Part shown: one piece after another, positions 1-5,332 of the stretch | How positions within the stretch are numbered: position 1 is the first letter of the stretch | Layout of the letters: each line of letters starts with the position of its first letter | Assembly (NCBI GenBank): GCA_019508105.1 | Contig: JAEKMB010000279.1 | Location: 1 to 5,498, forward strand | Reading direction: 5' to 3' | Length of the DNA stretch: 5,498 nt | Source of the DNA: Alphaproteobacteria bacterium | GTDB lineage: Bacteria; Pseudomonadota; Alphaproteobacteria; Micropepsales; Micropepsaceae | Notes under the pieces: model-generated | Told to the model about the DNA's origin: nothing | Databases searched by the model: none | What the model saw: only the letters and a program-made list of their open reading frames with translations | Position numbers and translations under genes: made by a program

Positions 1-525
1 AGGAAACAGCGCGGCGGCGCTCGCGCCGGGCTCGCTGGCCGCTATCTTGATCAACTTGCAGGCCGCATCGGCGCCCAGGAAATGGGCGGCATAGAGTTCG
101 CCGCCGCAGACGTCGCGGCCCAGGGCCGCGCGCATGGTGCCCTGGGTGGACTTGGCATATTCGCCGGCCATCAGGGCGGCGGTTTCCGGGTCCTTGCGCA
201 GCGCCAGGATGGACGCCTTTGTCCCGCTCTCGGCATAATAGCGCCCGTCACTGTCCTTGCTGATGGCGGCGGCATAGTTGGCCAGGCCGTGCTGGGCGCC
301 ATGGGTCTTCACCAGCCCCAGCCAGGTCTGGTCAATGAACTGGAACAGCCCGGCCGCCGAGGAGTTGGCCGACTGCGCCATGGGCTTGAGGCTGGACTCG
401 CGCATGGCGGTGCCCAGCAGATAATGGAAATCCGATCCTGTCGCGGCGGCGGCGCTTTTCAGCGCGGCCACGACGCGTTCTGCGCCCAAAGAGGCACTAA
501 GTGAAGATGCGGCTTCTGCCTGCAT
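1..525 (-). CDS. Lytic transglycosylase (SLT-domain) protein, C-terminus off the left edge
   Basis: The minus frame is open from an ATG at 525 to base 1 (175 codons seen, no stop), so the gene is partial. The conserved SLT-like core is clear: TAMRESSLKP (residues 39-48, with Glu43 in the catalytic-glutamate position), SSAAGLFQFIDQTW (55-68), then KTHGAQHGL (73-81) and GGELYAAHFLGA (141-152). From family knowledge this pattern belongs to an alphaproteobacterial transglycosylase group that cleaves the MurNAc-GlcNAc bond of peptidoglycan. The ATG at 525 is the only good start, because an in-frame TAG lies at 555-553. An AAAGGGG stretch about 12 bases upstream is a weak ribosome site. No signal peptide is visible: the N-terminus is Ala/Ser-rich but has no hydrophobic core. 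The gene starts 23 bases after the HIT gene stop, so it is probably cotranscribed with it. The family call is firm; substrate, export route and full length are unknown. Confidence 0.85.
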   Translation of the reverse strand, partial: MQAEAASSLSASLGAERVVAALKSAAAATGSDFHYLLGTAMRESSLKPMAQSANSSAAGLFQFIDQTWLGLVKTHGAQHGLANYAAAISKDSDGRYYAESGTKASILALRKDPETAALMAGEYAKSTQGTMRAALGRDVCGGELYAAHFLGADAACKLIKIAASEPGASAAALFP

Positions 526-548
526 GGGGCCGTTTTGCCCCTTTATGG

Positions 549-944
549 TTAACTATTGCTTACCGCGGCAATCAGGGGAGCGGGGCCTTCCCACGGCACC
601 GGCTTGGAGTGGCCCCAGACCGGTCCCGGCCAGGCCGGATCGCCCTTGAACCGGCCGATCACATGGACATGGAGCTGCAGCACCATATTGCCCAGATTGC
701 CGACATTGAGCTTCTCCACCCCCGGCAGGGTGCGGATGATGTTCGACAGCTTGACGATCTCGGCCATCATCTGGACCTGGTCGTCCTTCGACAGGTCGCA
801 CATCTCTACGATATTGGGCCGACGCGGCACTAAAAGCCCCCAGTGATAGCGGGAGTCATTGAAGACAAAGAGACGGCTCAGCGGCCAGTCTGTGATGGTC
901 TGGGTCAGGCCCGCGATCACCGGATCAACGACAAAGTCACTCAT
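549..944 (-). CDS. HIT-family nucleotide hydrolase/transferase-like protein
   Basis: This 131-residue protein has the compact length of a single HIT domain. The N-terminal half has VFNDSRYHWGLLVPRR (residues 27-42), a typical HIT strand region. The active-site segment QLHVHVIGR spans residues 90-98. The usual HIT motif is H-x-H-x-H; here the first His is Gln90, while the middle, nucleophilic position (His92) and the third (His94) are kept. A GDPAWPGPVWG stretch follows (101-111), typical of a bacterial HIT subgroup as I recall it. Such proteins act in the cytoplasm on nucleotide phosphoryl bonds, for example dinucleoside polyphosphates or nucleoside phosphoramidates; the substrate here is not known. 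The ATG at 944 overlaps the thiO TGA (ATGA) and follows a strong AAGGAG ribosome site, so translation is probably coupled to thiO. The start is secure. Confidence 0.9.
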   Translation of the reverse strand: MSDFVVDPVIAGLTQTITDWPLSRLFVFNDSRYHWGLLVPRRPNIVEMCDLSKDDQVQMMAEIVKLSNIIRTLPGVEKLNVGNLGNMVLQLHVHVIGRFKGDPAWPGPVWGHSKPVPWEGPAPLIAAVSNS

Positions 945-2008
945 GCAAATCTCCTTGGATCAAAGGCCGGGATCACCTGGGACTTCCCCAATATCAAGTC
1001 CGCCATCTCGGCGGCGATGGCGGGGGTGAACAGGATGCCGTTGCGGTACTGGCCGCCCGCCACGAACAATCCGGCTGTAGCGGTCGGGCCCAGCAGCGGC
1101 AAGCCGTCGGGGCTCTTGGGCCTGAGACCGGCCCAATGGTCCGACAGGGTCCAGCCCCTGAGCGACGGCATCAGCTTTTCGGCGCTAGCCCGCAAGTGAT
1201 CGCGCGCCGCCACCGTGGGGCTGGTATCGAACCCGGCTTCCTCGACCGTCGCCCCCACCAGCAGCCGGCCCAGATGCGGCCGGGGCACACAATAGACATG
1301 CTCGCCCCACACCACCGGTCCCGGCAGCGCGGCGCTGGTGGGCGGCATCAGGGCAATGACTTCGCCCTTCACCGGCACGATGGGGATCTGGTCCAGCAGG
1401 CTGCTCCAGGCCCCGGCCGCCACCAGCACGGCATCGGCATCATAACGGCCGTAAGGCGTGAGGACGGCGCTGGCCCGCCCGCCCCGTTCCTCGATCCTCA
1501 CCGCCGCCTCATTGGGATAGAGCAGCCCGCCCGCCTTGAGGAAGGCGATAGTCAGGGCTTCGCCCAAGGCGCGATTGTCGACATGGCTTTCATGCGGCGA
1601 CCACAGCCCGCCCAGATTGTCGCCAAGCAGCGGCACCTGAGCCCGGGCATCGGCGGCGTCCACGATCCGCAGCTCCCCTTCGGCACGGGCCTGCATCACT
1701 GCCAGTTCGGCACCGTCCCCGGCCAGCAGTAGCGCCCCACCCGCGTTGAGGAATAGGGAACGTCCGCTGGCCGCTTCCAGCTCGGCCGCGAAGCCCGGCC
1801 ACAGGGCACTGGCCCGAAGCGCCAGGGTGCGCTCCGGCTCGGCGGCATCTTCCAGTTCTGCCGTGACCGCCAGCATCCCGGCCGCGGCCCAACTGGCGCC
1901 GCCGCCGGCTTGCGCCCGTTCCAGAATGGTGACGGCGCAGCCCGCTTGTAGCAGCCGCCAGCCGATCCCTAAGCCCGCCACCCCGGCGCCGATGATGACG
2001 ACCTTCAT
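941..2008 (-). CDS. thiO: Glycine oxidase ThiO (FAD-dependent amine oxidase)
   Basis: The protein has 355 residues, close to the usual ThiO length. It begins with a Rossmann FAD site, VVIIGAGVAGLGIGWRL (3-19), with Glu30 in TILER as the ribose-binding acid, then GGGASWAAAGML (35-46). The C-terminal part carries RLLVGATVEEAGFD (248-261), HWAGLRPKSPDGLPLLGP (291-308) and GGQYRNGILFTP (318-329), all ThiO hallmarks. His237, Tyr239, Arg296 and Arg322 probably match the active-site residues of Bacillus ThiO. The family oxidises glycine with O2 to iminoglycine and H2O2; iminoglycine feeds the thiazole half of thiamine. No other thi gene is in the window. A longer reading frame reaches an ATG at 2191, but the ATG at 2008 puts the FAD motif at the N-terminus as expected and has GGCGGGG just upstream. 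A related D-amino-acid or sarcosine-type oxidase cannot be fully excluded. It is first in the thiO-HIT-transglycosylase run. Confidence 0.88.
   Translation of the reverse strand: MKVVIIGAGVAGLGIGWRLLQAGCAVTILERAQAGGGASWAAAGMLAVTAELEDAAEPERTLALRASALWPGFAAELEAASGRSLFLNAGGALLLAGDGAELAVMQARAEGELRIVDAADARAQVPLLGDNLGGLWSPHESHVDNRALGEALTIAFLKAGGLLYPNEAAVRIEERGGRASAVLTPYGRYDADAVLVAAGAWSSLLDQIPIVPVKGEVIALMPPTSAALPGPVVWGEHVYCVPRPHLGRLLVGATVEEAGFDTSPTVAARDHLRASAEKLMPSLRGWTLSDHWAGLRPKSPDGLPLLGPTATAGLFVAGGQYRNGILFTPAIAAEMADLILGKSQVIPAFDPRRFA
951..956 (-). promoter_or_regulatory. Ribosome binding site of the HIT gene
   Basis: Read on the minus strand this is AAGGAG, six bases before the ATG at 944. It lies inside the 3' end of thiO, so the HIT gene has its own strong initiation signal in addition to the ATGA stop/start overlap. 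It fixes the HIT start. Confidence 0.8.
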
Positions 2009-2121
2009 GCGCCCCGCCCTGTCCCGACAATCCCTGTCCAGACAACAAGATAGAGCGAAAGGCTCAAGCAGTTTGCGAAGCTGTAAGTCCCGGCAACCGG
2101 CCGGATGACACGCGAAACATA

Positions 2122-2150
2122 AGAGGACTCGGGCGGTACCATGCGCCTCT
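2122..2150. repeat. Imperfect inverted repeat in the thiO-msrA intergenic region
   Basis: AGAGG (2122-2126) can pair with CCTCT (2146-2150). Alternatively GGCG (2132-2135) can pair with CGCC (2144-2147). The two pairings share bases, so they exclude each other. A GGTACC palindrome (2135-2140) lies in the middle. No T-run follows on either side, so it is not a standard terminator. It could be an operator or a leader hairpin of the thiO transcript; the role is unknown. Confidence 0.35.
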
Positions 2151-2194
2151 ATAACCGCTGCCGGACGGGATGTAACCGGCATGCGTTCCACGCG

Positions 2195-2200
2195 TATTAT
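2195..2200 (+). promoter_or_regulatory. msrA: Possible -10 element for msrA
   Basis: TATTAT lies 26 bases before the msrA ATG, which would give a short leader of about 20 bases. The upstream -35 position (around TGTAAC, 2171-2176) matches the consensus poorly. This is a guess from spacing and AT content only. Confidence 0.25.
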
Positions 2201-2214
2201 CGGCTGTGAAAAGC

Positions 2215-2218
2215 GGAG
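2215..2218 (+). promoter_or_regulatory. msrA: Ribosome binding site of msrA
   Basis: GGAG lies eight bases before the ATG at 2227. It supports that start over the in-frame GTG at 2206, which has no purine-rich site before it. Confidence 0.6.
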
Positions 2219-2226
2219 ACAGGATC

Positions 2227-2727
2227 ATGGAAAAGGCACTGTTCGGCGCGGGCTGTTTCTGGGGGGTGGAGGACTTCTTCCGCCAGGTCCCCGGCGTGAT
2301 CGATGCGGTCAGCGGCTATGCCGGCGGCAGCAGCGACAACCCCACCTACCGACAAGTTTGCAGCGGCGACACCTATCATGCCGAGGTGGTCGAGGTGACG
2401 TTCGATCCGGCCAAGGTCTCTTATGCGAGTTTGGTGCAGCTCTTCTTCCGCATGCACAACCCCACCCAGAAGGACCGCCAGGGGCCGGACTTCGGCACCC
2501 AGTACCGTTCGGTGATCTTCACCCATGGCCCGGAGCAGGCCCGTATCGCCGCCGAGGAAAAGGCCAGGGTCGAGGCGTCGGGCAAGTGGAAGAAGCCGGT
2601 GGTGACCCAGATCGAACCGGCCCCCACCTTCTGGAAGGCCGAGGAAAACCACCAGCGCTATTTCCAGAAGCATGGCGGGTCATGCCATGTCTCCTTCGAA
2701 GAACTTCAAGCCGAAGACGCGCGTTAA
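2227..2727 (+). CDS. msrA: Peptide methionine sulfoxide reductase MsrA
   Basis: The protein has 166 residues and opens with the MsrA catalytic signature, GAGCFWG (residues 7-13, catalytic Cys10). It continues with SGYAGG (29-34), YRQVCSGDTYHAEVVEV (41-57, containing the conserved acidic Glu53) and HNPTQKDRQGPDFGTQYRS (77-95). It reduces the S-epimer of methionine sulfoxide in proteins or as free amino acid, repairing oxidative damage with thioredoxin-type reductants. Cys153 in GGSCH near the C-terminus is the likely resolving cysteine. Two small departures from the commonest form are GDTYHAE rather than GxTGHAE, and HNPT rather than HDPT. The ATG at 2227 is chosen over the GTG at 2206 because GGAG precedes it and the signature then falls at the usual place. 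It is a single MsrA domain with no MsrB fusion. It is divergent from thiO and convergent with the transporter, whose stop overlaps its own. Confidence 0.95.
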   Translation: MEKALFGAGCFWGVEDFFRQVPGVIDAVSGYAGGSSDNPTYRQVCSGDTYHAEVVEVTFDPAKVSYASLVQLFFRMHNPTQKDRQGPDFGTQYRSVIFTHGPEQARIAAEEKARVEASGKWKKPVVTQIEPAPTFWKAEENHQRYFQKHGGSCHVSFEELQAEDAR

Positions 2728-3992
2728 ACCGCCCGCGCCGCCATCACCCGGCGGAGGGTGAGCACCAGGGTAACGGAGATCACCAGCCCGCCCGCCAGCG
2801 CCAGCATGCCGGCGGCATAACCGCCGGTGCTCTGCTTGAGCAGACCGATGAGATTGGGCCCGATAAAGCCGCCCAGCCCGGTGCACATCAGGTTTACCGC
2901 CGCGATGGAGGCCGGCGCCGCCCGGCCTGCGAAGAAGGACGAGGCCAAAGTGTAGTAGGGACCATAATGGCCGACGATCCCCATCACGACGATGCAAAGC
3001 CCGGCGATCTCCACATAGGGATCGGACGCCATCGCAGCGATAATGAAACCGCATACGGCAATCCCCAAGGATATGGCGACATGCCAGGCCCGCTCCCCCC
3101 GCCGGTCGCTGGAACGGCCCACCAGCACCATGATGGCAATTCCCAACATCCAGGGCACGGCAATGATGAAGCCGGTCTCCAGGTTGGAATATCCCAGTGA
3201 TTTGACGATCAGCGGCATCCAAAGCTGGGTGCCAAAGACGGCAGAGTTGATGCCGGTCCCCGTCAGGCCCAGGAGCAGCACACGCAGATCGAAAATCCCC
3301 GGCCAGACACTTGTGGGCACCGCCGGCCGTTCCGCGGCCAGGCGCGCGGCGATAGCCTGTTTTTCCGTGTCTGATAGAAAGCTGGCCTGGGCGGGGCCGT
3401 CCGGCAGGAATTTCAGCACCACCAGGGCCAGGGCACAGGCCGGCAGCCCTTCCACCAGGAACAGCCATTGCCAGCCGCGCAAGCCATGGGCGCCATCCAG
3501 GCCCAGCAGCAGGCCGGACAGCGGCCCGCCAAAGGTCGCGGACAGCGGAATGGCTGCCATGAAGATGGCGGTGAAGCGGGCGCGATATTCGCGGGGAAAC
3601 CAGAAGGTCAGGTAAAGGATGATGCCCGGAAAAAATCCCGCCTCCGCCACCCCCAGCAGAAAACGCGCGGCATAGAATCCGTAAGGTTCGCTGACCAGCG
3701 AGGTGGCTGCGGAAACTGCACCCCAGACCGCCATCACCAGGCAAATGGCGCGCCTATGGCCCAGCCATTCCACGAAGATGGTGGCGGGGATCTGGAACAG
3801 CGCATAACTGATAAAGAAGACGCTGGCGGCCGCGCCATAGATCGAGGGCGAAAAGCCCAGGTAACGGTTCATGGTCAGCGCCGCAAAGCCGACATTCACC
3901 CGGTCCAGATAATTGACGAAATAAAGCAGCATCAGGAACGGGATCAGCCGCGCCGCACATTTGGCAAAAACCTGATCTTCCGGCTTGGTCAC
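2724..3992 (-). CDS. MFS transporter, anion:cation symporter (ACS)-like
   Basis: This is a 422-residue, very hydrophobic protein of the usual 12-helix MFS length. The first helix region carries LLYFVNYLDRVNVGFAAL (22-39), characteristic of the ACS group (tartrate, phthalate, hexuronate and galactonate carriers). An RFLLGVAEAGFFPG segment (110-123) and FWFPREYRAR (130-139) follow, then the cytoplasmic central loop (about 197-232), the second six helices, and a short Arg-containing tail (LRRVMAARAV). It should move an organic acid anion across the inner membrane with a cation; the substrate cannot be read from sequence, and no catabolic genes adjoin. The start is a GTG at 3992, preceded by a seven-G run and GGAG almost touching the codon, which is an unusually close ribosome site. 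No alternative start keeps helix 1 intact. The gene is 49 bases after the copper chaperone on the same strand. Its TAA overlaps the msrA TAA. Confidence 0.9.
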   Translation of the reverse strand: MTKPEDQVFAKCAARLIPFLMLLYFVNYLDRVNVGFAALTMNRYLGFSPSIYGAAASVFFISYALFQIPATIFVEWLGHRRAICLVMAVWGAVSAATSLVSEPYGFYAARFLLGVAEAGFFPGIILYLTFWFPREYRARFTAIFMAAIPLSATFGGPLSGLLLGLDGAHGLRGWQWLFLVEGLPACALALVVLKFLPDGPAQASFLSDTEKQAIAARLAAERPAVPTSVWPGIFDLRVLLLGLTGTGINSAVFGTQLWMPLIVKSLGYSNLETGFIIAVPWMLGIAIMVLVGRSSDRRGERAWHVAISLGIAVCGFIIAAMASDPYVEIAGLCIVVMGIVGHYGPYYTLASSFFAGRAAPASIAAVNLMCTGLGGFIGPNLIGLLKQSTGGYAAGMLALAGGLVISVTLVLTLRRVMAARAV

Positions 3993-4041
3993 GCTCCCCC
4001 CCGGATGACCATAGCAGTGGCTTGCCGCAAAGAGGAACCGG
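3993..4041 (-). other. Short gap between the copper chaperone and MFS genes
   Basis: This 49-base gap contains a possible weak hairpin (ACCGG at 4037-4041 with CCGGT at 4049-4053, overlapping the chaperone gene's 3' end) that lacks a T-run, and the seven-G run at 3996-4002. No clear terminator or promoter is visible, so readthrough from the copper genes into the transporter is possible. Confidence 0.4.
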
Positions 4042-4458
4042 TTATTTGCCGGTCGCGCCCCGGACGTCGAAGGCCACCGCCACGCTGGTGCCGTCCGACA
4101 GATTGATCAGCACCGGTATCCTGGTGCCGATCTTCATTTTTGCGCCTTCGCACATCAGGTGATAGCCGCCAGGCGCGAAGCTGACCTGCCCGCCCGCCGG
4201 CACTTTGACCGTCTCCATCATGTCCATGCCGCTCATGCCGCCCTTGTTGGAGGATTGGTGGATCATCAGCATGCCGCAAGCCTCGGACCGCGCGCCGGTG
4301 ATGGCGATGTCGCGGCGGCTGTTATTCTGGGCAGTGAAATAACCGCCGGCCGGCAGCTTGCCCGGCAAAGCGCGGAACCAGGCGCCGGAAATGTCCAATG
4401 GCGCGGCCTGGGCATAACTCGCCGACAGCAGCAGGATTGCAAGACTAAGCCGCTTCAC
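4042..4458 (-). CDS. PCu(A)C-type periplasmic copper chaperone
   Basis: With the GTG at 4458 the protein has 138 residues and a clean signal peptide: KR, then a hydrophobic core, then YAQA, with likely cleavage after Ala18. The copper motif H(M)-x10-M-x21-H-x-M is matched exactly: His67, Met78, His100 and Met102. Further Met residues (63, 65, 75, 80, 81) and Cys61 and Cys103 surround it. Family members bind Cu(I)/Cu(II) in the periplasm and help load copper into cytochrome c oxidase, often with Sco proteins. The GTG is chosen because GAGGAG lies ten bases upstream and the result is a textbook signal peptide. An in-frame ATG at 4476 would add MRRKRN and has a poorer ribosome site. It overlaps the end of ctaG by 14 bases (32 with the ATG), so the two genes are almost certainly cotranscribed. 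The family call is very firm; the start is moderately sure. Confidence 0.93.
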   Translation of the reverse strand: MKRLSLAILLLSASYAQAAPLDISGAWFRALPGKLPAGGYFTAQNNSRRDIAITGARSEACGMLMIHQSSNKGGMSGMDMMETVKVPAGGQVSFAPGGYHLMCEGAKMKIGTRIPVLINLSDGTSVAVAFDVRGATGK

Positions 4459-5332
4459 GTTCCGCTTTCTCCTCATTCATCCGCATGGTGACCAACACCA
4501 CGATCATGGCCGCAAAACTGGTCAAAGTTCCCGGCAGCCAGATGATCAAACCGCCATAATGTTGGTCATTCAGCGCCGTCATGTCCAGCACCCGGCCGCA
4601 GATCATATAGACCGGATAGATGTCGTGCTCGGTCAGTGACAGGATGGCGCCCAGCACCATCTGCGGCAACTCGATCACCAGGATCAGCAGGGCGCGCATC
4701 AGGTGCGACAGCCGCGCCGGCGGCTTGGCGCGCGAATCCAGGATCAGCGACCAGAACATCACGCCATTGACCGCCATGGTCCAGTTCATCAACTCGTACA
4801 GATTGGCATCCAGCATCACCCGGGTATGGATTTGCGGGATCAGCCAGAAATAGAGCAACCCGACAAACAGGAAAGGCGCCGTCACCGGATTTTGCAGGAA
4901 GGCCAAGGTCGCCTGCACCGGCCGTGAAGCGATGACGGGCTTGAGAAAGCCGGGCATGCCGGCCCACAACAACGGCCCGCTCATCCCCAGCGCAATGAAG
5001 AAGGCGCCGAAATGATGCAGCACAAAATGCGCCGCCCGATGCACGAAAAACATGTGCTGGGCGTAATAATCGATACGGGTCTGCAGCACGATCCAGAAGC
5101 TGGCCACCCCGGCGACAAAACAGAAGCTGCGCCACAGCGGCGGATGCTGCGCCTTGGGCAGGACCTTCAACCCACGAAAGAACCATCCCAAGGTCAACGC
5201 CGTGGCGAGATATTCCGGCCAGGAAAACTCCCAGGGCAGCCAGACCAGCAGGTCGGCCGGAAACAGCCGCACCGTAATATCCAGTGCTGCACCCAGAAGC
5301 AGCAACGCCGCATAACCGGTCCAGGCTTTCAT
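4445..5332 (-). CDS. ctaG: CtaG-type cytochrome c oxidase assembly membrane protein (caa3_CtaG family)
   Basis: The protein has 295 residues and several hydrophobic segments, roughly 6-24, 41-52, 68-84, 104-125, 152-166, 185-199, 212-232 and 262-283. A His-rich stretch, QHMFFVHRAAHFVLHHFGA (92-110; His93, 98, 102, 106, 107), matches the conserved HM..H region of the Bacillus-type CtaG family. LMNWTMAVNGVMFWSLI (181-197) and NDQHYGGLIIWLPG (255-268) are further hallmarks. Family members are inner-membrane proteins needed to build heme-copper (caa3-type) oxidases, probably through copper insertion. They are unrelated to the Cox11 protein also called CtaG. The ATG at 5332 overlaps the terminal TGA of the PaiB-like frame (ATGA), and no strong independent ribosome site is seen, so initiation may have relied on coupling. 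The downstream PCu(A)C gene supports a role in copper delivery to an oxidase; no oxidase subunit lies in the window. Confidence 0.87.
   Translation of the reverse strand: MKAWTGYAALLLLGAALDITVRLFPADLLVWLPWEFSWPEYLATALTLGWFFRGLKVLPKAQHPPLWRSFCFVAGVASFWIVLQTRIDYYAQHMFFVHRAAHFVLHHFGAFFIALGMSGPLLWAGMPGFLKPVIASRPVQATLAFLQNPVTAPFLFVGLLYFWLIPQIHTRVMLDANLYELMNWTMAVNGVMFWSLILDSRAKPPARLSHLMRALLILVIELPQMVLGAILSLTEHDIYPVYMICGRVLDMTALNDQHYGGLIIWLPGTLTSFAAMIVVLVTMRMNEEKAEREAA
4469..4474 (-). promoter_or_regulatory. Ribosome binding site of the copper chaperone gene
   Basis: Read on the minus strand this is GAGGAG, ten bases before the GTG at 4458. It lies within the last codons of ctaG (the Asn-Glu-Glu-Lys stretch). 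It favours the GTG start over the ATG at 4476, which would place this site inside the coding region. Confidence 0.55.

Larger units (their letters stand above)
2009..2226. other. Divergent intergenic region between thiO and msrA
   Basis: These 218 bases must hold the start signals for both the leftward thiO run and the rightward msrA. I see no THI-box TPP riboswitch pattern, no glycine-riboswitch-like segment and no tRNA. What is visible is a plausible msrA -10 at 2195-2200, a GC-rich imperfect inverted repeat at 2122-2150, and three CCGG units between 2090 and 2104. Overlapping reading frames through here have no recognisable content. Confidence 0.6.

Noticed and set aside
82..504. Plus-strand frame of 140 codons opposite the transglycosylase gene
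   Set aside because: The opposite strand encodes a recognisable SLT-type domain; this frame has low-complexity Gly/Ala/Arg content.
2009..2191. N-terminal extension of ThiO to an ATG at 2191
   Set aside because: It would put 61 unrelated residues before the FAD-binding motif, which is normally at the N-terminus. The ATG at 2008 fits the family.
2009..2226. TPP or glycine riboswitch upstream of thiO
   Set aside because: I looked for the conserved CUGAGA-type THI-box segments and glycine-aptamer segments on the minus strand and did not find them. A covariance-model search would be decisive.
2181..3200. Long plus-strand frame of 339 codons across msrA and into the MFS gene
   Set aside because: It runs in a different frame over msrA and antisense to the MFS gene, both of which have clear family signatures. 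Its translation is Arg/Gly/Pro/His-rich with no domain, as expected from GC-rich shadow frames.
2680..3744. Minus-strand frame of 354 codons inside the MFS gene
   Set aside because: It is an alternate frame of the transporter gene, with no membrane pattern or motif of its own.
4037..4053. Rho-independent terminator after the copper chaperone gene
   Set aside because: The stem is only five base pairs, overlaps the coding end and has no T-run.
4566..5186. Minus-strand frame of 206 codons inside ctaG
   Set aside because: It is an alternate frame of ctaG; the ctaG frame has the conserved His-rich and DQ-GG motifs, this one has none.
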